This document shows positions 12,395 through 21,762 of a stretch of DNA of 64,000 nt, one piece after another. Source of the stretch: Isoetes taiwanensis. Taxonomy: Eukaryota; Streptophyta; Lycopodiopsida; Isoetales; Isoetaceae. Both the position numbers and the translations under genes were made by a program. How positions within the stretch are numbered: the stretch's first letter is position 1; each line of letters begins with the position of its first letter. Under the pieces are notes generated by a model that searched no databases, was not told the DNA's origin, and saw only the letters and a list, made by a program, of their open reading frames with translations. Location: the NCBI GenBank assembly GCA_021234155.1, contig JAJEKV010000031.1, positions 1,915,614 through 1,979,613 of the forward strand. The letters are read 5' to 3'.

Positions 12395-12500
12395 CGAAGA
12401 GGGGAGGAAAAAGAGATGGATCGCGAGATATTTTAAGCTCAAGAGAAGAAAGAAACGCATAAAAACGTAAAAGCGACGGAGAGAGCATGCAAAAAGAGCT
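12395..12500. repeat. Copy of the 7.8-kb purine-rich repeat
   Basis: Shares, in order, GGAAAAAGAG, GATATTTT, AAGAGAAGAAAGAAA, GCATAAAA and GGAGAGAGCAT with 7,830-7,920. A small unclassified dispersed repeat. Confidence 0.55.
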
Positions 12501-12654
12501 CCCAAAATTATGTCATATTCTTAAAATAAACTAGTAATGTGCCCAGCATTGCTGGGCATAAGTTGGGAACTTGTGTGGATAGAAACCTATTCAGCTCAGA
12601 CTCCTTTTCATAAATCTAATATAATGGAAACCAAGCCCAGCATTGCTGAGCTTT

Positions 12655-12885
12655 AAGAGTTTTGTGCATTCAACACCCTTCCCTTTGCCTTTTGCTCTAT
12701 CCCCCATTTCCCTTTCTCCTCCGATTCCTACACACTTTCCTTTTCCTTTTTCCCTTTTTTCTCATTTTTCCTACACCTCTTCTTTTTCCCTTCTCTCTTT
12801 TTTCTTTTTTTTAACCTCGTTCTCCCTTCCCTTCTCTTCCCTTCCCTTTCCCCTTCCCTGTTTTCCCTTTCCCTTTTCCTGACCA
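12655..12885. repeat. Polypyrimidine low-complexity tract
   Basis: About 230 bases almost entirely of C and T on the plus strand, made of degenerate CCCTTTT units. It yields spurious Ser/Pro/Phe-rich frames on the plus strand and Lys/Arg/Glu-rich frames on the minus strand. Confidence 0.85.
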
Positions 12886-13054
12886 TGGTATTTTTTAGTG
12901 GCCCCGGTGGACCAGTTGGCCACATATTCACATTTTTCAAAACGTAGTCGGCCATGCCGAAATAGGATGCCTTCTCGCCATGGCCAATGGGTAGTGGCCA
13001 GTTCAAAACACCAAATTATTAGTTTCACTCCATAAGCAGCCAATTTAATATTTG

Positions 13055-13528
13055 CTAAACCTTCAGGACTATAGGGCGTGACCATTTCAAAATATCACAC
13101 GCACTAGCAACTTGTTGGAGCGGCCATTTAGAACATACAATAATCTTTAAGTTTCTAAGAGTGCAGCCAGGCTCTATATTTGCCACGATTAGGGACGTAA
13201 GGTTGCCACTCGTAGGGGGATCTAAAATTTTTTCGAGTGTAGCCCTCAAATGTTGTTCAACTTTTTCTTGTTCGATTTGTAATTTGCATCCCATGTGAAA
13301 ACAAGGAAAATACGTGAAAAATATGAAAGAAGTATGGAAGAAATATGCCAAGATCGGCAAAGAATCTGATATATGAACAGTAATCAAGAGTACAATGGCC
13401 TGAAGGCAAGCAAGAACAAGAGACAGATGCCTAGAAGGCTCAAGACTGGCGTTGAACCGGAATAGTTCGACAAGAAGGAGGTGCCTTCTTATACATCTAG
13501 ACCAACGGTCAGGATTGCGCCACTCCAA
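13055..13528 (-). CDS. Unidentified 157-codon ORF
   Basis: A minus-strand frame of 157 codons from an ATG at 13,528. The first half is hydrophobic in patches (a stretch with IVLLITVHI and a Phe-rich run). The second half reads like soluble protein (CKLQIEQEKVEQHLRATLEK and later TSLIVANIEPGCTLRNLKII). The second half may be a real exon preceded by an intron, because composition changes near residue 80. I recognise no family. It lies between a low-complexity tract and the CACTA end at 13,588. Confidence 0.3.
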   Translation of the reverse strand: MEWRNPDRWSRCIRRHLLLVELFRFNASLEPSRHLSLVLACLQAIVLLITVHISDSLPILAYFFHTSFIFFTYFPCFHMGCKLQIEQEKVEQHLRATLEKILDPPTSGNLTSLIVANIEPGCTLRNLKIIVCSKWPLQQVASACDILKWSRPIVLKV

Positions 13529-14542
13529 TAGATGAGATCACGCCAAGTATCGTGCATGCATGTAGGTTCTAGAATGTTCTAGAACCTCACTACAAGAGAA
13601 TAGCTATTTAGCGTCAATTTTATATCACTAAAAAACTGAAAAAATATTGTATGATATAAAAGATGCTATTGAGAGCATGTGACCCTATCAATGACGCAAA
13701 TTGTAGCACCCATAGCATCATGCACAGTATCACAAGTAATGTCAATAATTATATCAAGACTCACGAATGACACTATACTTGGTGTTAATAGCATCACTAT
13801 TAATACCACATCTTAAATCACCCTTACTATCAATAGTTAGCGTAGTTCTAGTGATGACCATATAAGTGCTACTAAATATAGCACATATAGTATTAGTTAT
13901 ATTGTATCACACATGATGCAATAGTTATATCAGTAGTCTCAAGTGACATTATATATGCTGCTCATAATATCATGAATATTATCACCACTTGCATCACTCG
14001 TACTGTCAATAGTTATTCTATTTCTAGTTATGACCATATAAGTGCTATTAGTTTATAACGATTATAGTACCAATTATAGTGTCATCTATTGTATCAACCG
14101 TGATGCAATAATTATATCAATACTCTAGATGACATTATGTATGTTGCTAATAGCACCATGAATATTATCTTCACTTGCATCACTCATACTGTCAATAATT
14201 CTTCCATTTATAACATGACCATAGAAAGTGTTACAACTTATACCCATTATAGTATTGCCCATTAAGTTACCTGGTTCGCTTATGCATTTATTAGAATGTC
14301 CCCCATTAGCACATCAAAGTAATTTGATTTCATAAGCAATTTACACAAAATAGTTTTATTAGAAAAAGATCCTATAATGGCTAAATCCCAATTGCCACTT
14401 CATCTCTTATATCATGTGCAATATCATCTAATTCCTCATCACCAAGCTGTAGATGCAATAAATGTGGAGGCACAGTATACATTATCTTCATTTTCATCAT
14501 CATTGTCATAATCTATGATCTGATGATTTGATGAATCCATGT

Positions 14543-15755
14543 CTAGACATAGCACATCCTCAAGTGGTTGTCCTCATCTGAATCATGATGTTCTGCCCAA
14601 TCACCTGTCATTTCATGGATGTTGTCCTCAGGAGCATCAGTTCCCTCAAGTAAAAGTGTTGGACCGGTCTCAAAAGAATCCATATGCAAAGTAGAAGGAT
14701 CAATCATACGTCGCGATGTCGGTGTTGCATGAACCACAATCCACCAATCAGTGTCCCTCTGATTCTTATGGAAGAAAACCTGCTCAACTTGTCTAGGATA
14801 AACAAATGGCTCATCCATTTCTCTTAAAAATTGAGTAGAGTTAACCTCATAAAAACCTGATGGATGATGCCTCATTGTACGATTTCTTCCTCGATAACAT
14901 GCTTTGAACCACTTTGCTTTCAACACGTTGACTTTGAAGGAGCGATAATCCACTTCAATGATATCTGTTATTTGACCAACATAAGTGAGATCACTTTCCA
15001 ACGGTTGATTGTCCCTAGTGGAGGCTTGACTTTTTTGCTCAAAGCATGCTGCAATACCGCTATCAAATGTAACTCTATTAGTGCTCATGACTCGAAAATG
15101 TTGTCCATATGCCCTGCCTGCAAGAGTTAAAGATCAACAACATATCAATAACTATACTGGCAAGTTGAAATAGTATACGAATTAAAATATACCTTCTTCG
15201 AACATCCAAGTGCTACATTATAGTCATCTTGTACAATTTGAATGCCTTGACTTTCTGCTTCTTCCATTTTACGTAACAGCCACTCTCGTGGCATTGTTTC
15301 AAGCAACATTTCAAGATCTTCCACGGTCCTCGTGCGTTTTCCACGTCTTGCCCTCCTTCCTAAACCATGACTTTTTCTAGTTTCTTCTCTTTCCATACGT
15401 GCAATCTTATATTGTTCTCTCCATGCATCTAGGCTATCACAGTTTGCCATTACCCACTTGTTTATTTCCAAGTACATTTCTTTGCTAAGTTTGCATTCCA
15501 CACCAATGCCTTCAAGAACTTCTCCCATGTCTTCTACAAACTGTTCTCTCTGCCATATGCATGGGGCATTAATATCTATGGATGTGGTTGCATCACTCAT
15601 AAAGAAAAGAATCTCTTGCACGAAATGCCCTTCAGCCATACATGCTTCTGGACTAGCCATCTGACGAACAAAACCTTTCAAAACTTTCATATATCGTTCC
15701 AAAAAAAACATCCAATGACCAGGAGCCGGTCCAACCAAACGGATAGTGCAGGAAA
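14543..15755 (-). pseudogene. CACTA transposase C-terminal region (DUF4218 then DUF4216)
   Basis: Two minus-strand exons. The first (about 15,755-15,188) encodes TIRLVGPAPGHWMFFLERYM followed by KVLKGFVRQMASPEACMAEG. This corresponds to the DUF4218 domain that follows the catalytic TNP2 core in plant CACTA transposases. It ends at AAG|GTATAT. The second starts after a TTGCAG acceptor near 15,122 and encodes YVGQITDIIEVDYRSFKVNV, then a KWF motif and QVEQVFFHKNQRDTDWWIVV. This corresponds to DUF4216, near the C-terminus. The TNP2 core with the catalytic acidic residues should lie upstream (above 15,755), but a plus-strand fragment sits there instead. Without the core this protein could not catalyse transposition. 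Confidence 0.8.
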
Positions 15756-16063
15756 GAAATTTATGAACTCAACAGCAGAGTACATGAAATTTCATTGCCA
15801 TGACATCCATCAAATATGGCCAAGAGTGAAGAAGAGCCATAAGGCGCGCGTAATTGCTGAGTTGAAGGCCCATTATGGTGTTGGGTTCTCTAAGCGTGAC
15901 GTGTTAAAAAAACTTGGTCGGCGATGGAATCATTATAGGTTAGTAGATTGCTTTATTAGATAGCTTGATATAAATCTTTTTCATAAATTTTGCTTGTGCA
16001 TTTTATAGAACTAAGTTGAGGAAAGAAGTAAGAGAGGATCCTAACATGGAATATGTAGCATAA
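15745..16063 (+). pseudogene. Plant transposase-like second ORF of CACTA (tentative)
   Basis: A plus-strand open frame continues through an intron: exon to GGAATCATTATAG|GTTAGT (about 15,950), then exon from about 16,010 after TTTTATAG. It encodes AELKAHYGVGFSKRDVLKKL, then GRRWNHYR joined in phase to TKLRKEVREDPNMEYVA and a stop. The style (basic, RWxxYRTKL) recalls the plant Ptta/En/Spm accessory transposase family, which binds subterminal repeats. That assignment is from memory of the pattern and is moderate at best. The frame begins without a clear start, directly beside the truncated DUF4218 end on the opposite strand, which marks a deletion or rearrangement junction. Confidence 0.45.
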
Positions 16064-16189
16064 TAACAGGGGGTTTTGTTTGTATTTTTGTACGCTTTTC
16101 ACAAAGGTTTTCCTAAGATTTCATGGCATATTTGAATGGATGTACTAACACTACAAGAGGAAGGGGGTATTAGAGTCAGTTTTAGCGTC

Positions 16190-17135
16190 AGAAGGATATT
16201 TTTGGTGTTTTTTGAGGTGAAAACAATGTTCTGTAGTTATTAGCAGCACTTATAGTTAGATATTTCTCTGCTGTTAATTCTGACACTATATCTGACTCTA
16301 TGGATGATGCTATATCATTTTAACCAATCTAACGCTACAACTGACGTTATAGCTGAGGTAGGAGCTAATGCACTATGAGTCAAAGGTGTTAACATTAGGT
16401 TCAAATATACATGTCATCTGACTCTAATTTTGACGTTATGTCTGATTCTAAAGATGATGCTATATCATTTTAACCAATCTAATGCTATAACTGACGTTAT
16501 AACTGACGTAACAGCTGATGCATTATGAGTCAAAGGTGTTGGCATTAGGTTCACATCTGACTCTAGTTCTGACCATACAATTGACGCTATGCTTGACTTT
16601 ATGTTGACCTCTACTTCTGATGCTCTGTCTGACTCTAAAGATGATGCTATATCATTTTAACCAATCTTTTGCTATAACTGACGTTATAACGGCGAATAAC
16701 CGATGCACTATGAGTCAAAGGTATTGGCATTAGGTTCAAGCATACACGCCATCCGACTCTAGTTCCTCCATAGAATTGACGCTATGCTTGCCTTTATGTT
16801 GACCTCTACTTCTGACGCTATGTCTGACACTATCATTAGTTCCAATTCTGACTCTACCAGTGACTCTAGTTCTGACCTTACAATTGACGCTATGCTTGAC
16901 TTTATGTTGACCTCTACTTCCGACACTATGTCTGACACTATCATTAGTCGCAATTCTGACTCTATCAGTGACTCTATATTAGATGCTACTATTGACTCTA
17001 TTTCTAACCCTATGTCTGATGCTACTATTGACTCATTCAGTAGTACGAACTCTACTACTCATGCTAACATGTGATCTAACTCTTGTTTGTACATTATGTC
17101 TAGAGTTGATGCTATCATTGACTCTATCACTACAA
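16190..17135. repeat. CACTA left subterminal repeat array
   Basis: Dozens of degenerate copies of a 10-12 base unit close to TCTGACTCTA / TTGACGCTATG, in direct orientation on the plus strand, plus two larger repeats containing CCAATCT...CTATAACTGACGTTATA. In En/Spm elements such arrays are the binding sites of the element's DNA-binding protein. The array creates a 96-codon Ser/Asp/Thr-rich frame (16,784-17,074) that is a by-product and not a gene. Confidence 0.85.
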
Positions 17136-18050
17136 CCCCAACATTTGGTCCACAGCTGAAAACAACAGTAAAAACAAAATACGCGTTGTCTTTTTGAAGA
17201 TTTGAAAAAAACCTATACGTAGTTATATGGGGGTGTGGTTTTCCAAGGATATGCTGTAGTTTTTCTTAAGGATACGTAGTTTTTTTTTTAAAGAATGGGT
17301 GGTTTCTAAAGGAGGTGTAGTCTCTTTTTTAAGGATGTGTTGTTTTCTCAGGCGGTATGGTTTTTTGAAGGGATGTTTTTTTGTCAGGTGTTGTTTTTTA
17401 AGGTAGTGTTTTTTTGAGGTGTGGTTTTTTAAGGTTTTCTAATAATTCATGTATGATCAAGTTGTCCACATGCCATTACTGCCACAAAATGGCAGCATAC
17501 AAGAGTTATATATGTTTGACACACTTCACTAGCATTTGACTTCATACATGTGTTGTGTGAGCTTGTAGAGCGTGAAAATTGAAGACATCCATCGCAACTT
17601 GTAGAAGTTGATATGAAGAACCAAAAATGGATAGTTTGGCATCATATAGGCATTTCTTGAAGGACATTTGATTACCTAAGCATCTTGAACACTTGAAGTC
17701 AAAGGTTGAAGACCCAAAAGTTAATTGGAAGACTGCTCGAAATTCAATATATAGCACAATAACAAGGGGTACTTTGCATGATTCAAGCTTTTGCCATGAT
17801 GTTACTTCTTAAGGCATGATTTGTTATTTCCCAAGGCTTTACTATCATCATTCCACCCAAAAACATCATCTCTTATACATCATTTTCTCCCTTTTCATAC
17901 ACCAGTTTCAAGAGCAAAGTTAGCAAGACAACACTATTTATCCATCGCATACGAAAATTTGCTAAAATTCCATTCAATTTAGCCATTACTAAAGTCCCAA
18001 AACCATATTCTCTCTCTAAAGTAACAAAGAGAGAGAGAGGAAGTATACCT
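17136..18050. other. CACTA 2 interior, no gene recognised
   Basis: Contains T-rich tracts with repeated GGTGTGGTTTTT-like units (17,215-17,430) and a stretch near 17,740-17,765 (TATAGCACAATAACAAGG) that resembles the 3' side of the plus-strand fragment at 16,050. This suggests that a decayed copy of the accessory transposase ORF may once have stood here. No intact frame. Confidence 0.45.
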
Positions 18051-18059
18051 TTCAACATG

Positions 18060-18800
18060 CCATCTGGGCTCCAACATGCCAAGGTGGCTCAAACATACCA
18101 CGCGGCTCCAACATGCCTCCTAGGCTCCAACATGCCAAGGTGGCTCAAACATGCCAAGGTGGCTCCAACATTCCACCTAGGCTCGAATATGCCAAGGTGG
18201 CTCAAACATGCCACCTAGGCTCCAACATGCCAAGGTGGCTCAAGCATGCCAAGGTGGGCTCCAGCATGCAACCTAGGCTCCAACATGCCAAGGTGGCTCA
18301 AACATGCCGTGTGGTCTCCAACATGCCACCTAGGCTCCAACATGCCAAGGTGGCTCCAACATGCCATCTAGCCTCCTGCATGCCAAGGTGGCTCCAACAT
18401 GCCACCTAGGCTCAAACATGCCAAGGTGGCTCAAATATGCCATGCAGGCTCCAACATGCCACCTAGGCTCCAACATGCCAAGGTGGCTCAAGCATGCCAA
18501 GGTGGCTCCAACGTGCCACCTAGGCTCCAACATGCCAAGGTGGCTCGAACAGGCCATGCGGGCTCCAGCATGCCACCTAGGCTCAAACATGCCAAGGTGG
18601 CTCAAACATGCCACCTAGTCTCCAATATGTCAAGGTAGCTCAAATATGCCACCTAGGCTCCAACATACCAAGGTGGCTCAAACATGCCAAGGTGGCTCCA
18701 ACATGCCACGCAGGCTCCAACATGCCATCTAGGCTCCAACATGCCAAGGTGGCTCAGGCATGCCACCTAGGCTCAAGCATGCCACCTAGGCACCCCAAGT
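18060..18800. repeat. 19-bp minisatellite
   Basis: About 38 tandem copies of a 19-base unit alternating between CTCCAACATGCCAAGGTGG and CTCAAACATGCCACCTAGG versions. The CCAAGGTGG and CCACCTAGG ends are partly complementary, so neighbouring units could pair. Because 19 is not a multiple of three, all frames cycle through the unit. Four overlapping frames stay open by chance and give protein-like strings on both strands. These are not genes. Confidence 0.95.
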
Positions 18801-19790
18801 GGTGACATGGCATGCCAAATAAGCAAGGTCAAGTTTTGACTAGGCCAAAAATGAAAAGATGTCCATCTTTGGTCTTTTCATTGGGTGATGTTGGCAAATT
18901 TTAGGTGACATGGCTAGATGATGGTGACATGGATATGATGACTAGGACTTTATGCAAGAAATATGCTAACCTTTGAAATTTTTGTAGAGGAGTTTGGCAA
19001 GGGATAGAATAGAGGGATCTTGAAGTAAAGCGTTGACACCCTTCCCCAAATCGAACCAGGCCAAGACTTTGCGCAGCTTTCTCACCAGAGAGGAGAGGCC
19101 AGATCCCAGGAGATGGACCTTAGAAAGGTTGTCGAGGCAGCCTTTCCTATCAGCGCTCCTCTGGGAGGGCAAATGCCAATCCCCCTCCCCTCCCGGAGCT
19201 CAATTTTCCTATCCGGCCGCTGAATCCGGCCATTCAAGTAACTCGCCGAGGCGGGCTCAAAAAATCCAAGATCCGTCCGGGAGAACTTATCAAACCACGA
19301 AGCATCCTGCGGGTTGACCGCGTAGAAAACCAAGTGTTTTGTCATTCGGGCAGTACAAAGGCTCTGGAATGGAGATTCGACTTTGCCATGTCGTCCGGAA
19401 TGGCGAAATTACCCCAGGGACCAAGTTACATGGTCATTTTGGGCAACGAAAGAAATACTAACTCTTTACATAGCAGTATTCCGCAGCCACCTCCTAGGCC
19501 AATTGACTACGAACGTGTTGGACATGAGCTACTTTGGTGCTTCTTGGAGAAGGGGTGGTCTTCTGCCCACGAAACTTGGTCCCCAGGGTAAAGTCGACAT
19601 TTTGAGTCCATTAGCAGAGTCAGTTCCACGCTTTGGAGTGGGAGAGTTGCCCGTCCCGTGGCGGGGGCCTTCAGAGAGGACTTTTGGGGCTTAACCGCCC
19701 CCTAAGGTTTTAAGGGTCCGTCTTCTGGCATCAACATCCTCCCTCTACGTGATGACATTGTGCAAGATCCTGGTCAAATCTGACTAGGAT
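18801..19790. other. CACTA 2 interior with GC-richer block
   Basis: From about 19,010 to 19,720 the sequence becomes clearly GC-richer than its surroundings, and open frames of 68-103 codons occur on both strands. One minus-strand frame reads LVRKLRKVLAWFDLGKGVNA, another MTKHLVFYAVNPQDASWFDK. They look more protein-like than random, but I recognise no family. A captured host sequence is likely but its source is unknown. Confidence 0.4.
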
Positions 19791-19793
19791 ACG

Positions 19794-20262
19794 GCCTCCG
19801 AAATGTAAACCTTGTGTGTTGCTAGGTTATTGAAAGGCTTGCGTTATGGAGGTCGAGTTTTAGTCGGTTGCACTTGGGACATGGTCGAGAAGCTACAGTT
19901 GAAAATGTGAAGCAATAGGAACTGAGGGAATGGGATTTGAATTTACCTTCCTCCCAGTGTGGCAATTAGAAGTCAAGAGCACCTTTTGCAGTAGCAAAAT
20001 TGTTTGGGATCGTTCGGGATGGCCAATAGATCTAAACTCTGTTATTTCAGTTGCCACGGCTCCGCATGTGTGTTTAGAAAAGGTGCACCTAGCTACCCAA
20101 GAAAACGACCACGTTTTGGCCTCCAAAACGTAAACCCTACAATAACCTAGCAACACACAGGGTTTACGTTTCGGAGGCCAAAACGTGGTTGTTTTCTTGG
20201 ATAGCTAGGTCCACCTTTGCTAAACGCACATGCGGAGCCATGGCAACTGAAATAACAGAGTC
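19794..20262. repeat. Long hairpin with 103-base arms plus a partial third copy
   Basis: The left arm (20,036-20,138) and right arm (20,160-20,262) are near-perfect inverted copies separated by about 21 bases. Each contains GGCCTCCGAAACGTAAACCC or its complement and CTCTGTTATTTCAGTTGCC or its complement. A third partial copy in direct orientation with the left arm, including the loop sequence, lies at 19,794-19,835. If transcribed, the RNA would form a duplex of about 100 bp. Confidence 0.9.
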
Positions 20263-21602
20263 TTAAGGCAAAGGGCATAATTTACTTCTAACTTTCAAGA
20301 AACCATAATCCCTATTCACTATTCATTAGGGACTAAATAAAATAGTGTAGCAATTTAAACAATCCTCGAATTGCTTCTCTGCAGATGGTTTTTCACAGTA
20401 TCTATATCTACAACTTAGGTTTAAGTTATAGACACAGGTCCGGCGATTTTGCCTAACCATGTGCCTTTCTGAACCGAAGGCTTCTTCACCTTATCTATAC
20501 GAATGATCTCGGGCGATATTTTATTGGACCGAGCTTTTCAAACCCGGTTGCCTCCAATAAGTCAGGCGGCCGACCTAAATGTTAGGTCTTCAAAATTAAT
20601 GGTTTTTCTAATGGTTCAAATGAACCATTGAATATTCATAAGCAATTAATATAATGTTTTTCCTTTATGAAGTTCTACCTTCACTTGAAGCTTCATCAAC
20701 ATAGATTTCCAACATAGATATTCAACTTCAATGATTGTATCTTCATAAAGAATTATCTGCAACCTGTACGGCAACCCTGTGAAATTTTGTCTACACCTCA
20801 GATGGTTCACATCGCTGAACATGTGTGATCTTTAGTTGCTGCTTACAGATCATGATATGAATCTCACATATTTCTTACAAATGTTCCAAGTACAACATCT
20901 ATGATAAGAACATCCTCATGCCAACCAACCTTTTCAAGTGTAGAATCATATAGTACTAGAGTGATAGAACAACAATTGATAGGATGGTCGCCAAAGCTCA
21001 AGAGTCGCGTCATAGAAGACTCCTCCTACAAAAGAGGATACAATGGAGACCTATGAGTTAAAAACTGAGGGATTCCATGAACAAGAAGGATTTATGTAGG
21101 AAATAATTTGTGCAAGGTGCAAGGACTTTTCCGAGGCACGAGGGCCTTCCTAGACTAAGAACATACATAAGGCGCACGCTGACAAGAAGGAAGGATTTAA
21201 CCGAGCAAGATTAAAATGTTACATAGGACATGAATTAACATCACAAAATATAAAAGGCAACTCTAGAGTCTAGACAACATTAATTAATCGCATAGTCGTC
21301 TCAATGAAATACATGCTGTAGAATATAGATGGAAGAGAAGTTGTGGCATGTCTCTCCATACAAGTTCAATGGCTTCAACTATATAATACTTAGTTGATCA
21401 ATGTCTGCTATTTTATTGGACCTTATGAAAATGAAATAAACTTGTTTATAATTATGTTTTGGTAGAAAATTGGATTTGGCATCTTTAGCACGTAGACTTA
21501 AACTGGGAACATAACTAGCTGCGATGGGGGATCATATACAATCTTTTCTAGCTACTATTATCTTTTTCTAGCTACTATCTATTATCTAGCTATTATCTTG
21601 TT

Positions 21603-21762
21603 AAGGCATTGCCTTGCGACGCAATAAAGTTACCCTGGTTATGGGTCGTGGCACGATCATCACCGTGGGTTATTCTACGGGATGGAATCACCCACCGTTG
21701 GGATTGCGCCATATCAGCATGACCAGGGTAACTATGGACCATTGCCTTGGTATCATCCACAC
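21603..21762. repeat. Imperfect inverted repeat
   Basis: AAGGCATTGCC...AGTTACCCTGGTTATG on the left is mirrored by CATGACCAGGGTAACT...CCATTGCCTTGG on the right. Between them is an inner pair built on ACCGTGGGTT and ACCCACCGTTGG. It spans about 160 bases inside CACTA 2 and is probably a small foldback relic. Confidence 0.7.

Larger units (their letters stand above)
13588..16148 (-). mobile_element. CACTA (En/Spm) element 1, left end with broken transposase
   Basis: CACTACAAGAGAATAGCTAT at 13,588 is a typical CACTA-superfamily terminus. It is followed by a subterminal region (13,620-14,250) rich in repeats such as TAGCATCA and GACACTAT. A minus-strand transposase remnant (14,543-15,755) points towards this end, as usual for TNP2-type genes. 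No matching right terminus is found in the window, so the element is truncated or its right part has been lost. The second CACTA element starts immediately after this region at 16,149. Confidence 0.75.

Noticed and set aside
12643-13085. Pro/Ser/Phe-rich ORF (plus) and Lys/Arg/Glu-rich ORFs (minus)
   Set aside because: Translation of a polypyrimidine tract, with no protein motif.
16759-17074. Ser/Asp/Thr-rich ORF on plus and Ser/Val/Glu-rich ORF on minus
   Set aside because: Both come from the CACTA subterminal repeat array. The same explains 24,711-24,978.
18060-18800. CRISPR-like array
   Set aside because: The units are contiguous without unique spacers, and the DNA is eukaryotic. It is a minisatellite.
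18113-18805. Four long overlapping ORFs with repeated Met-Pro-Pro-Arg-Leu-like text, resembling a repeat protein
   Set aside because: They are frame-cycled translations of the 19-bp minisatellite. Frames on both strands are open at once, which shows the absence of stop codons in the unit and not coding.
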